In this document: in pieces, positions 35,825 to 45,416 of the stretch | Layout: each line of letters begins with the position of its first letter | Position numbering within the stretch: position 1 is the first letter of the stretch | Assembly: GCA_947470805.1 (NCBI GenBank) | Contig: CANIVU010000042.1 | Span: 1-64,000, forward strand | Reading direction: 5' to 3' | Length of the DNA stretch: 64,000 bases | From: Acidobacteriota bacterium | GTDB lineage: Bacteria > Acidobacteriota > Terriglobia > Bryobacterales > Bryobacteraceae | Notes under the pieces: model-generated | Databases searched by the model: none | What the model saw: the letters and a program-made list of their open reading frames with translations, nothing else | Told to the model about the DNA's origin: nothing | Program-made: the position numbers and the translations under genes

Positions 35825-38800
35825 ACGTGCAAGGCCTGATTTCCATCCTACTGACGCTGTTTTTGGCACTCCAGGCGATCGCCCAGCCAGCAGACCCGGC
35901 GCTCACCATGCTTTCCAGCAAGGCCCGCGCGCTCGAGGTCCGCGGCCGGCTCGATCTCGCCATCAAGGCCTGGCAGCAGGTACTGTGGAGCAACCCGAAG
36001 AGCACCGAGGCGCTCGGCGCCCTGGCGCGGCTCCACAAGCAGACCGGCGAGGACGCCCAGGCGCGCGCCTATCTGGACCGGCTGCGCCGTCTGGAGCCCA
36101 ACGCCGCCATCCCGGAACCGCCGCGTCCGGCCGCCGCGCGCGACCCGCGCCTGCACTCGGCTGAGTCGCTCGCCCAGTCCGGCAAGTACGAAGAGGCCAC
36201 GCGCGTCTATGGCGAAGTGCTAGGCAACAAGGCGCCCACCGGCCCGCTCGCCGTCGCCTATTACGAAACCATTGGCGGCGTCAAAGGCCGCACGAATGAA
36301 GCCATCGCCGGTCTCGAGCGGCTCTTGCGCGCCGAACCCAATCAGGTCGACTACACTCTCGCACTCGGCCGCCTCTGCACCTACCAGCCGCAGACCCGCG
36401 CCCGCGGCATCCGCCTGCTGCAATCGATCCCCGCAAACGGCCTGCACGGCGAAAAGGCCCGCGCCGCCATCCGCCAGGCGCTCATCTGGGAGAATGGCTC
36501 GCCCGGCTCGCTCGCGCCGTTGCGCGAGTATCTGGCGCAGACCCCGGACGCCGAACTCACCCGGCTCGCCACCACCGCCGCCAGCGCCGCTACCGCAGCG
36601 CCCCGCGCGCTCACGCAGAGTCCGCAGGAGGCGCTCGGCTACACCGCGCTCAACGCGGGCGATGCCCCGGCCGCCGTCACGCACTTTGAAAAGGCCCTCC
36701 GCGAAGCCCCGCGCAGCGCCACCGCCCAGGCGGGCCTCGGCTACGCACAGATGAAACAGAAGAACTGGGTCGAAGCCGTCAAGGCCTGGGAACAGGCAGC
36801 CCGTGCCGTACCGGGCAATAAGCAGTACGCCGAAGCGCAGGCCGAATCCCGCTTCTTCCTCGCCATGGGCGAAGGCACGGCCGCGCTCCGGCAGAACCGC
36901 GTCGGTCCGGCCGCCGCGCAGTTCCAGACCGCGCTCGCCCTCCGTCCGGCCAGCCCCGACGCCCAGCGTGGCCTCGCCGGCGCCTGGATGGCGGCCGGGG
37001 AAAACACGCAGGCCGCGGCGCTCTTCCAGCAGCTCACGGTCACCGAAAACAATCCCGCCGATTGGCGCAACCTGATCGCCGCCCGGGCAAAAGCCGGGGG
37101 GCAAAAAGAAGCCCTCGCCCTCTGGGCCAAGGCCCCGGCCACGGTCCGCGAAGGCCTCCGCGCCGACACCGAACTCGGGCTCCTGCTCGCCGGCTCCTAT
37201 CTGAACGAAGGCCGCGACAAAGACGCGGTCGCGCTCTATCAGGCGGCTGTCTCGGCCGACGGCTCGAACGTTGTCGCCTGGGAAGGACTTCTCGCCGCCC
37301 TCATGGCGGCCAAGGAAGAGACGCGCGCCTATGAGGCCCTCTCGTCGATGCCCGCCAAGGTCTACGCCGAAGCGGCCGACCGGCCCGGCTTCCTCCGTTC
37401 GGCGGCGCTGTTGCAGATGCACCTGGGCCGCTACGACGTCGTCGAATCACTCCTGCTCAAATGGATCGCCCGCGCCGGCGCGGGTAACGTACCGGCCGAT
37501 GTGCAGACCCAACTGGCCAGCATCTGGCTGAAGCAGGGCAAGGCCCCGGAAGCCGAAAAGCTGCTGCGTGAACTGCTCGCCCGGGACACGGCGGCAAGCG
37601 ACGGCTTCCGCCCCGAGGCCACCCGCCAACTCCTCGCCGCCCTCCAGGCCCAGCGCCGCTCGGCTGAAGCGCTGCTTGAGTCCCGCCGCATCTCCCCCAT
37701 CGTGCAGGCCCAACTCCAACAGGACAACGACTATCTCTCGCTCATCGCCGCCATCAACAGCGAAGCCGGCAACCAGGGCGAAGCGCTGCGGCTGGTCCAC
37801 GAAACCCTCGCCCGCTTCGAGCAGAAGGGCGAACGCCCACCCGCCCAGATGCGCCTCCAACAGGCGTGGCTGCTGTTGAATGCCAACGCCGATGGCCGCG
37901 AACTCTTCAGCGTCCTCAAATCGCTATCAACCGACACCACGCTCTCCGCCGATCAGCGCACAAGCTACAACGAGCTCTGGTCGGTCTGGGCCCAGCGTCA
38001 GGCCGATGAGGCCCGCCGCTCCGGCAAGCCCGATCGCGCCACCGCCATCCTCGCCGAAGCCGTCCGCATGCTGCCCGCCGACGGTCGCCTGCGCGGCGCC
38101 TACGCGGCCTCGCTCAAAGAATCCGGCGACACGAAGAAGGCGCTCGCCGCCTACAAACAGTGGGGGCTCACCGGCGCCAGTGTCGACGACTACTCCACCG
38201 CCATCGGCACCGCCATGGCTGAACGCAGCGATCTGGCGGCCAAGTGGCTCGATGACGCCATGAAGCGCTTCCCCTCCGAACCCAAGGTGCTTGGTCTTGC
38301 CGCCGACATTTACGCGCAGAAGGGCGATTTCGCGCGGGCGGAAATGTACTATCGCAGCGCGCTCGCCGTGGCCGGCCGCAAGCCCAAGGCCGATACCGCG
38401 CCGCTCTTCGCCGGCCGCCAACCCGGCAACGCCCTCGGCCGGCTCATCGTCGGCGAACAAACCGAAACCGCCACCGCCCCCGAACCCGGCGCCGACCGTC
38501 TGGGCCGCGTCCTGAGCGGCGACGCCAATGCCGACACGCTGCCCGCTTCCGGCCCCTTCGCCAACTCGCTCGTCAATCAAAAGAGCGAAAGCGACCGCAT
38601 CGCCGATCGCCTACAAGCCATCACGGCGCGCAACACGCCCTCCTTCGATGTCGCCACCACCATCAACTCCCGCAGCGGCACCCCCGGCTTCGACCGGCGT
38701 ACGTTGCAGGAGACGGAAATTGGCGTCAGCAAAGTACTCGGCAACGCCGTCCGCGCCAGCCTCATCGTCCGGCCCACCTCCATCCGCACCGAAGCCGCCG

Positions 38801-39738
38801 ATGGGACCAGCGAGACATTCCGTCTCGGCCTGCTCCCGGTGGGCTCCACCTTCGACGCGCAGAGCGTCTCCGGCATGGCCGCCGAGTTCCAGCTTTCGAG
38901 CAACGATTTCGGCCTCCGCGTCGGCGCGAGCCCCCAAGGGTTCCTCGTGAAGAACTACATCGGCGGCCTGCGCTTCCGTCCCGCCGGCGGCCACATCACC
39001 CTGCTGCTCAACCGCGACAACGTCAAGGACAGCTTGCCCTCCTTCGCCGGCCGCCAGGACCCGATCACCAAGCAAACCTGGGGCGGCGTTGTGTCGAACC
39101 TCGCCCAGGTCACCGGCAACTGGGGCGACGAACAGGCGGGCTTCTACCTCTCCGGCGGCTACGCTATCGTCACCGGCAAAAACGTCCAGACCAACCGCGC
39201 CTTCAACGGCAACGGCGGCAACTACTGGCGCGTGCTGCACAACGCCTCCGGCGCCCTCACCGTCGGACTCAACCTCACCGGCATGGCCTATGAAAAGAAT
39301 CTGCGCTACTACACCGCCGGCCAGGGCGGCTACTTCAGCCCGCAGCGCTTCTACATGTTCAACGTCCCGCTCACGTGGCGCGGCACCTACGGCCCTCGCT
39401 TCCGCTATGTGGTCAGCGGCGGTCTCGGTACGCAGCACTTCCGCGAGGATCGCTCACCCTACTTCCCCACCATGGCCGCACTGCAAAACGCCGTCGCGCT
39501 TTACTACCCCGGCCAATCGCAAACCGGCGCCTCGTACTCGGTCGATTTCCGCGGCATCTACCAGCTCTCCGAGCAGTGGTTCCTGGAAAGCTACTTCAAC
39601 CTGAACAACGCCCGCAACTTCACCGCCCAGTCGGCCGGCTTCACCTTGAAGTACGGCTTCCGCCCGCGGCCCATCGGCACCGAACCCGGTCCGCCGTCGG
39701 TCCCCGATTGGAAGGGCGCGCAACCGTTCCTGCCGTAG
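35821..39738 (+). CDS. bcsC: Cellulose synthase outer-membrane export protein BcsC
   Basis: This 1305-residue protein has a signal peptide (about residues 1-21) and many TPR-like helical repeats (about 30-860; AWEQAARAVPGNKQYAEAQA is one). A C-terminal beta-barrel follows (about 960-1300) with alternating aromatic residues and WFLESYFNLNNARNF. This matches BcsC, which guides cellulose through the peptidoglycan and outer membrane. A linker of about 100 residues links the two. The ATG overlaps the bcsAB stop (ATGA), so translation is coupled. Confidence 0.93.
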   Translation: MNVQGLISILLTLFLALQAIAQPADPALTMLSSKARALEVRGRLDLAIKAWQQVLWSNPKSTEALGALARLHKQTGEDAQARAYLDRLRRLEPNAAIPEPPRPAAARDPRLHSAESLAQSGKYEEATRVYGEVLGNKAPTGPLAVAYYETIGGVKGRTNEAIAGLERLLRAEPNQVDYTLALGRLCTYQPQTRARGIRLLQSIPANGLHGEKARAAIRQALIWENGSPGSLAPLREYLAQTPDAELTRLATTAASAATAAPRALTQSPQEALGYTALNAGDAPAAVTHFEKALREAPRSATAQAGLGYAQMKQKNWVEAVKAWEQAARAVPGNKQYAEAQAESRFFLAMGEGTAALRQNRVGPAAAQFQTALALRPASPDAQRGLAGAWMAAGENTQAAALFQQLTVTENNPADWRNLIAARAKAGGQKEALALWAKAPATVREGLRADTELGLLLAGSYLNEGRDKDAVALYQAAVSADGSNVVAWEGLLAALMAAKEETRAYEALSSMPAKVYAEAADRPGFLRSAALLQMHLGRYDVVESLLLKWIARAGAGNVPADVQTQLASIWLKQGKAPEAEKLLRELLARDTAASDGFRPEATRQLLAALQAQRRSAEALLESRRISPIVQAQLQQDNDYLSLIAAINSEAGNQGEALRLVHETLARFEQKGERPPAQMRLQQAWLLLNANADGRELFSVLKSLSTDTTLSADQRTSYNELWSVWAQRQADEARRSGKPDRATAILAEAVRMLPADGRLRGAYAASLKESGDTKKALAAYKQWGLTGASVDDYSTAIGTAMAERSDLAAKWLDDAMKRFPSEPKVLGLAADIYAQKGDFARAEMYYRSALAVAGRKPKADTAPLFAGRQPGNALGRLIVGEQTETATAPEPGADRLGRVLSGDANADTLPASGPFANSLVNQKSESDRIADRLQAITARNTPSFDVATTINSRSGTPGFDRRTLQETEIGVSKVLGNAVRASLIVRPTSIRTEAADGTSETFRLGLLPVGSTFDAQSVSGMAAEFQLSSNDFGLRVGASPQGFLVKNYIGGLRFRPAGGHITLLLNRDNVKDSLPSFAGRQDPITKQTWGGVVSNLAQVTGNWGDEQAGFYLSGGYAIVTGKNVQTNRAFNGNGGNYWRVLHNASGALTVGLNLTGMAYEKNLRYYTAGQGGYFSPQRFYMFNVPLTWRGTYGPRFRYVVSGGLGTQHFREDRSPYFPTMAALQNAVALYYPGQSQTGASYSVDFRGIYQLSEQWFLESYFNLNNARNFTAQSAGFTLKYGFRPRPIGTEPGPPSVPDWKGAQPFLP

Positions 39739-39750
39739 GAGGAACTCCCC

Positions 39751-41793
39751 ATGCGAACTCTCCTCCTGCTGGCTCTGGTCTGCGGCGCCGCCCGGGCCCA
39801 ATCCCCGCTCACCTGCACCCGCGTCGACGCCCCAACCGTCGTCCGGGCCGAGGGCCTCGCCGAACTGCTGCCCGACATCGTCGTCGAATGCCGCGGCGGG
39901 CAACCCGGCGCGGTCGCCTCCTACTCCGTCCTGCTCACCGTCCAGGGCACCTGGGCCACGCGCCCGGCCTTCAAGCCCCCGGCCATCCCCGGCGCAACAA
40001 CGCCCCCCGCGCCCACGCCCATCTGGAACGAAGCGCTCCTGGTCATCGACGATCCCGCGCCCACCGCGCAATCGCTCTGCCTCCCGGTCACAGGCTTCAC
40101 CAGCTGCGCCCCAGCGGCCACGGCCAACGTCTTCCCTGCCCGGCGACTGGAGAACAATCTCGTCAGCTTCACCGACGTGCCCTTCCCCACCCCCGGCGAC
40201 ACACGCACGCGCCGCCTCCGCATCACCAACCTGCGCGTCAACGCCCCGCTGTCCGCCGCCAAGGGCGGCGCCATCTCGACAACCGTCCAACTGCTCGACC
40301 CGCGCGGCGCCCTCATCCCTCTCACCGGCCGCGAGGCCATCTCCGCCACCGCCCAGCCCTCCTATAAACTCCACCTGCTCGACGCACGCGGCAACCCAAC
40401 GAGCGACCTCACCCCGGCACTCCTCGCCTCGCCCTCCATCGTCCCGCTCAACGCCCCCGCCGACGCCGTCTCCTTCTTCGCCGCCTTTGAAGAGGAGCAG
40501 CCCGCCGCCTTCCGCCGCCGCAACATCGCCACCACGCCCGCCTTCCCTGGCAGCGTTCAGAGCCAGAATCTCCCCGGCCTCACCTACAACACCGAGACCG
40601 GTTTCTTCGATACGCGCATCCCGCTGGCAAGCGCCCTCAGCCTCGCCGGCGCCGCCGACTCCGGCACCCGCCTCCGCCTCACCATCGAAAATCTCCCGAA
40701 GAACATCCTCGTCTGGGTCTCCATTCGCGACGTCGCCACCGGCACCCGCAACTTCGACAAGGACTCGCCGAAAGCCCTGCTCACCTACTCGAACCCCAAC
40801 GGCGATGGCCCCTTCAGCCCTGTCTCGCCCTACCTCCCCGGCTGGGCCCAGCTCTACTCGGATAGCGGCAAAGCGCAAGCCGTCTGGGAGATCGTCTCGG
40901 CGGACCCCTCCGCGCTCGACCGCATCGCCTTCCAAATCGCCCTCACCTCCCAAGGCTCGGCCGGCACCGGCGCGGCCACTCTCCGCGGCAGCATCGCCCC
41001 GTTCCTCGAAGCCACCACGGCCAGCACCACCCTCAACCACATCCCCCGCTTCCAGATCCCTGCGCGCCCCATCGCCGCCTTCACGCTCACCAACTCGCTC
41101 CAAACCGCCCCGGCGTCGTTCACCTCCGCCGCCAGCTTCACCGGCGTCTCGGTCGCCCCCGGCTCCTTCGCCGCCGGCTTCACAACAAGCCTCACCGCCA
41201 CCACCGTAGCCGCGTCCTACCCCTGGCCCACCACGCTCAACGGCATCCAGGTCCAGTTAATCGATGCGACCGGCACCGCCCGCCTCGCCCCGCTCCTCGT
41301 CGTCGCCCCCGGCCAGGTCAACTTCCTGCTACCGGAAACCATCGCCGCTGGCCCCGTCCTCATCAACGTGCTCCGCCAGGGCCTCGCTGTCGCCAGCGGC
41401 CTGTCGAACATCCAAGCCACCACTCCCGGCCTTTTCTCCGCCGATGGCACCGGCCGCGGCCTCGCCGCCGGCGCCGCCCTCCGGCTCACGTCGAGCGACG
41501 CCAACCCCGCCACCCCGCTCACCGCCGCCGTCCCCATGACGGACGGCGAACCGGTCTATCTCTCCCTCTACGGCACCGGCATCCGCAAGCGCCGGGACCT
41601 GGCCGGGGTCACCGCCACGGTCGGCGGCCTCCCCGTCCCCGTCCTCTACGCCGGCCCGCAATCGGACCTCCCCGGCCTCGACCAGATCAACCTCGGCCCA
41701 CTCCCCGCCGCCCTCAAAGGCCGCGGCGAAGTCCCCATTGTGGTCCTCATCGACGGCATCGAGGCCAACACCGTCCGCATTACCGTCGAATAG
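39751..41793 (+). CDS. Secreted TIGR03437-domain protein of the bcs operon
   Basis: This 680-residue protein starts with the signal peptide MRTLLLLALVCGAARAQ, then large beta-rich regions of unknown function, and a C-terminal TIGR03437 domain from about residue 455 (SPL/LVVAPGQVNFLLPETIA, PVYLSLYGTGIRKR). It follows bcsC by 12 bases, after a GGAGGAA ribosome site, on the same strand. Membership in the cellulose operon is therefore likely. No catalytic motif is visible. It may bind or anchor exported glucan, but this is inference. An unrelated protein sharing the operon is the alternative. Confidence 0.75.
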   Translation: MRTLLLLALVCGAARAQSPLTCTRVDAPTVVRAEGLAELLPDIVVECRGGQPGAVASYSVLLTVQGTWATRPAFKPPAIPGATTPPAPTPIWNEALLVIDDPAPTAQSLCLPVTGFTSCAPAATANVFPARRLENNLVSFTDVPFPTPGDTRTRRLRITNLRVNAPLSAAKGGAISTTVQLLDPRGALIPLTGREAISATAQPSYKLHLLDARGNPTSDLTPALLASPSIVPLNAPADAVSFFAAFEEEQPAAFRRRNIATTPAFPGSVQSQNLPGLTYNTETGFFDTRIPLASALSLAGAADSGTRLRLTIENLPKNILVWVSIRDVATGTRNFDKDSPKALLTYSNPNGDGPFSPVSPYLPGWAQLYSDSGKAQAVWEIVSADPSALDRIAFQIALTSQGSAGTGAATLRGSIAPFLEATTASTTLNHIPRFQIPARPIAAFTLTNSLQTAPASFTSAASFTGVSVAPGSFAAGFTTSLTATTVAASYPWPTTLNGIQVQLIDATGTARLAPLLVVAPGQVNFLLPETIAAGPVLINVLRQGLAVASGLSNIQATTPGLFSADGTGRGLAAGAALRLTSSDANPATPLTAAVPMTDGEPVYLSLYGTGIRKRRDLAGVTATVGGLPVPVLYAGPQSDLPGLDQINLGPLPAALKGRGEVPIVVLIDGIEANTVRITVE

Positions 41794-41899
41794 AAAACAG
41801 CAAACACCTACCGGCGACATGGCGGGCAGGCCCCCCAACACAGTTCGACCCCGCCAAGGTCCAACCATACCCAACACAATGCCAAAATAGAGGACCAGC

Positions 41900-43645
41900 A
41901 TGCGCCGCGTCCTCCTCACCCTAGCCGCCCTCCCCCTCCTCGCCCAAACGCCCCCCCACGTCCCCCGCGCCAAGGAAATCGTCTACCCCGCCCCCACCGA
42001 GGTCGACACCGCCACCGGCCTCCGCGCCTACATCGACCGCTACCAAACCGACCGCGCCGCCCTCTCCCGCTACTACCCCAGCGACGAGTCCCCCCAACGC
42101 CTCAAAGCCCTCCGCACCTTCAACAACGCCTGGCTCCAAACCCTGGCCAAACTCGACTTCCCCAAACTACCCCACGACGCCCAAGTCGACCACGTCCTCC
42201 TCAATAACCTCATCCGCCTCGACCTCCGCCGCCTCCAGCAAACCGAAGACCGCCTCAACGAAGTCCTCCCCCTCCTCCCCTTCGCCCCCACCATCTACGA
42301 CCTCCAGGACAACCGCGTCCGCGTCGAGCCCCCCGACTCTCCCAAAATCGCCGCCACCCTCTTCCGCCTCGAAAAGGAAATCGCCGGCCTCCGCAAAGAA
42401 ATCCCCTCCCGCAAAGGCACCACCAAACCCGCCACCGCCAACCGCGCCGCCCGCCTCACGCGCGACCTCCAACAAACCCTCAAAGACTGGAACACCTTCT
42501 ACAACGGCTACGACCCCAACTTCTCCTGGTGGACCGCCGACCCCTTCGCCAAGCTCAACAAAGCCCTCGACGCCTACGCCGATGACCTCCGCGAAAAACT
42601 AGCCGGAGTCCCGAAGGAAGACAAAGACACAATCGTCGGCGACCCCATCGGCGACGCCGCCCTACGCGACGAACTCAAATACGAAATCGTCCCCTACACG
42701 CCCGAAGACCTTGTCAAAATCGCCGAAAAAGAGTTCGCCTGGTGCGACCGCGAAATGCTGAAGGCCAGTCGCGAACTCGGCTTCGGCGACGACTGGAAGA
42801 AGGCGCTCGAACACGTCAAGACGCTCTACGTTCCGCCCGGCCAGCAGCCCACCCTCATCCGCGACCAGGTCTTCGAAGCCATCAACTTCCTCGAACAGCG
42901 CGACCTCGTCACCATCCCCCAATACACCAAGGACATCTGGCGCATGCGCATGATGACCCCCGCCGAACAGCGCGTCAACCCCTTCTTCCTCGGCGGTGAA
43001 CAGATCATCGTCAGCTTCCCCACCGCCGACATGACCCACGAAGCCAAAATGATGAGCATGCGCGGCAACAACATCCACTTCTCCCGCGCCACCGTCCACC
43101 ACGAAGTCATCCCCGGGCACCACCTGCAGATGTACATGACGCAGCGCTTCCGCCCCTACCGCCGGGCTTTTTACACGCCCTTCTGGATCGAAGGCTGGGC
43201 CCTCTATTGGGAAATGCGCCTCTGGGATCTGAACTTCCCGCAAACCCCGGAAAACCGCATCGGCATGTTGTTCTGGCGCATGCACCGCTGCGCCAGAATC
43301 CTCTTCAGCTTGAACTTCCACCTCGAAAAGTGGACCGCCAAACAGTGCGTCGATTTCCTCGTCGACCGCGTCGGCCACGAACGCGAAAACGCCGCCGCCG
43401 AAGTCCGCCGGTCCTTCGAAGGAAACTACCCGCCGCTCTACCAGGCCGCCTACATGCTCGGCGGCCTCCAGTTCCGCGCCCTCCACGCCGAACTGGTAAC
43501 GACCGGTAAAATGACGGAAAAGCAGTTCCACGACGCCATCCTTCACAACGGCTCCATCCCCGTCGAACTGGTTCGCGCGACACTGATAAAGCAGCCCCTG
43601 CAACCCGGCTTCACCTCAACCTGGAAATTCTACGGACCACTATGA
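41900..43645 (+). CDS. DUF885-family secreted metallopeptidase
   Basis: This 581-residue protein has a signal peptide (MRRVLLTLAALPLLAQ), a long helical body and the Zn-binding motif VVHHEVIPGHHLQMY-like sequence (visible as HHEVIPGHH near residue 400), with EGWALYWEM further on. These are the DUF885 hallmarks, and family members have dipeptidase or carboxypeptidase-like activity. Its stop overlaps the deaminase ATG (43642-43645), which links it to the hydroxyproline genes. It could release Hyp-containing peptides, though the substrate is not shown. Confidence 0.88.
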   Translation: MRRVLLTLAALPLLAQTPPHVPRAKEIVYPAPTEVDTATGLRAYIDRYQTDRAALSRYYPSDESPQRLKALRTFNNAWLQTLAKLDFPKLPHDAQVDHVLLNNLIRLDLRRLQQTEDRLNEVLPLLPFAPTIYDLQDNRVRVEPPDSPKIAATLFRLEKEIAGLRKEIPSRKGTTKPATANRAARLTRDLQQTLKDWNTFYNGYDPNFSWWTADPFAKLNKALDAYADDLREKLAGVPKEDKDTIVGDPIGDAALRDELKYEIVPYTPEDLVKIAEKEFAWCDREMLKASRELGFGDDWKKALEHVKTLYVPPGQQPTLIRDQVFEAINFLEQRDLVTIPQYTKDIWRMRMMTPAEQRVNPFFLGGEQIIVSFPTADMTHEAKMMSMRGNNIHFSRATVHHEVIPGHHLQMYMTQRFRPYRRAFYTPFWIEGWALYWEMRLWDLNFPQTPENRIGMLFWRMHRCARILFSLNFHLEKWTAKQCVDFLVDRVGHERENAAAEVRRSFEGNYPPLYQAAYMLGGLQFRALHAELVTTGKMTEKQFHDAILHNGSIPVELVRATLIKQPLQPGFTSTWKFYGPL

Positions 43646-44541
43646 CCAAACCCAACTGGCACGGCGTCTACCCTGCCGCCACCACCCACTTCCACGCCGA
43701 CTACTCCCTCAATCTCCCGGCCTTCCAAACCCATCTCGATCAGATGATCAAGGCCGGCGTCCACGGCATGGTGGTCCTGGGCTCGGTTGGTGAAAACACC
43801 GCCCACGACTACGACGAAAAGATGACCGTCCTCGCCGCCGCCAAGGAAGCCATCGCCGGCCGCGTCCCGGTCCTCTCCGGCGTCGCCGAGTTCACCACCG
43901 CCACCGCCTGCCGCTACGCCAAGGACTGCGAAAAGCTCGGCATCGATGGCCTCATGGTCCTCCCCGCCATGGTCTATAAGTCGGATCCCCGCGAAACCCT
44001 CGCCCACTTCCGCAGCGTCGCCCGCGCCAGCGGCCTCCCGGTGATGATCTACAACAACCCGCCGGCGTACTCCACAGACGTCACCCCCGAGATGTTCGTC
44101 GAACTCGCCGACGAGCCCACCATCGTCTCCATCAAAGAGTCCTCCGGCGACACCCGCCGCATCACGGACTTGATCAACCTCACCGGCGACCGCTACATCC
44201 TCTTCAGCGGCGTCGACGATCTCGTCCTCGAATCCGCCCTCCTCGGCGCCGTCGGCTGGATCAGCGGCCTCGTCAACGCCTTCCCCGCCGAGAACCGCGC
44301 CCTCTGGGACTTGATCCTCGCGCAGAAGTGGACCGAAGCCCTCGAACTCTACCGCTGGTACACCCCGCTGCTCCACCTGGACGTCCACGTCAAGCTGGTC
44401 CAGTACATCAAGCTCGCCGCCCAGGAAACCGGCCTCTGCAGCGAAACCACCCGCCCGCCACGCCTGGCCCTCGAAGGCGCCGAACGCGAAAAGGTCTTGG
44501 GCATCATCCGGAAAGCCATCGCCAACCGCCCGAAACTATGA
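43642..44541 (+). CDS. 1-pyrroline-4-hydroxy-2-carboxylate deaminase (DapA family)
   Basis: This 299-residue class I aldolase-fold protein has catalytic Tyr in PVMIYNNPPAYS and Schiff-base Lys in VSIKESSGDTRR near residue 164. In family terms it resembles the Pyr4H2C deaminase of hydroxyproline pathways rather than dihydrodipicolinate synthase: VPVLSGVAEFTTATA, YRWYTPLLHLD and RPPRLALEG match that subgroup as I recall it. It deaminates the dehydrogenase product to alpha-ketoglutarate semialdehyde. ATGA overlaps tie it to both neighbours. Confidence 0.87.
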   Translation: MTKPNWHGVYPAATTHFHADYSLNLPAFQTHLDQMIKAGVHGMVVLGSVGENTAHDYDEKMTVLAAAKEAIAGRVPVLSGVAEFTTATACRYAKDCEKLGIDGLMVLPAMVYKSDPRETLAHFRSVARASGLPVMIYNNPPAYSTDVTPEMFVELADEPTIVSIKESSGDTRRITDLINLTGDRYILFSGVDDLVLESALLGAVGWISGLVNAFPAENRALWDLILAQKWTEALELYRWYTPLLHLDVHVKLVQYIKLAAQETGLCSETTRPPRLALEGAEREKVLGIIRKAIANRPKL

Positions 44542-45416
44542 CCTCGATCGAATACGTCGACTCCCATACCGGCGGCGAACCAACCCGCACTATCATTGCC
44601 GGGGGTCCCAACCTGGGCCCCGGCACGCTCGCCCAGAAACTGGAAGTCTTCCGCCGCGACTTCGACCAGATCCGCTCGGCCACCGTCAACGAACCCCGCG
44701 GCTCCGACGTCATGGTCGGCGCCCTGCTCGTCGAACCCAACGGCGTCATCTTCTTCAACAACGTCGGCTACCTCGGCATGTGTGGCCATGGCGCCATCGG
44801 CGTCATCGCCACGCTAGCCTACCTCGGCCGCATCCAACCGGGCGATCACGTCCTCGAAACCCCAGTCGGCCCTGTCACCGCCACGCTCCACCCCGATGGC
44901 AGCGTCAGCATCGCCAACGTCCCCAGCTACCGCGAAACCAAAGCCCTCACCGTCGAAGTCGATGGCCTCGGCAAAATCACCGGCGATGTCGCCTGGGGCG
45001 GCAACTGGTTCTACATCGTCCACGACTTCGCCCACCCCATCGAACTAAGCGAAGTCGAACCCCTCACCGACGCCGCTTGGCGCATCCGCCAGGCCGTCAA
45101 CAAAGTCGCCCCGCAAGTCGACCACATCGAACTCTGCCGCGGCAATCGCAACTTCGTCCTCTGCCCCGGCAAGGCCTACGACCGCTCCCCCTGCGGCACC
45201 GGCACCAGTGCCAAACTCGCCTGCCTCGCCGCCGACAAAAAACTGGCCGAAGGCGAAATCTGGCATCAGGAAAGCATCGTCGGCTCCGTCTTCGAAGGCA
45301 CCTACCAACCAGACGGCGACCGCATCCGCCCCACCATCAAAGGCCGCGCCTGGGTCAACGCCCACGGCCGTCTCCTGCTCGACCCGTCCGACCCCTTCCT
45401 CCACGGGATCGCATAA
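44538..45416 (+). CDS. 4-hydroxyproline 2-epimerase (proline racemase family)
   Basis: This 292-residue epimerase converts trans-4-hydroxy-L-proline to cis-4-hydroxy-D-proline. The proline racemase signature is present: VDSHTGGEPTR at the start, catalytic Cys in GMCGHGAIG (near 82) and a second Cys in SPCGTGTSAK (near 218). Both Cys are kept, which argues against the trans-3-hydroxyproline dehydratase subgroup, where the second is Thr. The start MTSIEYVDSH at 44538 overlaps the deaminase stop; the upstream open frame is antisense-like shadow. The neighbouring dehydrogenase supports the substrate choice. Confidence 0.88.
   Translation: MTSIEYVDSHTGGEPTRTIIAGGPNLGPGTLAQKLEVFRRDFDQIRSATVNEPRGSDVMVGALLVEPNGVIFFNNVGYLGMCGHGAIGVIATLAYLGRIQPGDHVLETPVGPVTATLHPDGSVSIANVPSYRETKALTVEVDGLGKITGDVAWGGNWFYIVHDFAHPIELSEVEPLTDAAWRIRQAVNKVAPQVDHIELCRGNRNFVLCPGKAYDRSPCGTGTSAKLACLAADKKLAEGEIWHQESIVGSVFEGTYQPDGDRIRPTIKGRAWVNAHGRLLLDPSDPFLHGIA

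Noticed and set aside
39454-41103. 549-residue minus-strand frame opposite bcsC and the TIGR03437 protein
   Set aside because: Low-complexity Gly/Arg/Glu-rich sequence crossing two real genes; it is a shadow frame.
43642-44541. Dihydrodipicolinate synthase for lysine synthesis
   Set aside because: The neighbours and subgroup motifs fit hydroxyproline breakdown; no lysine genes are nearby.
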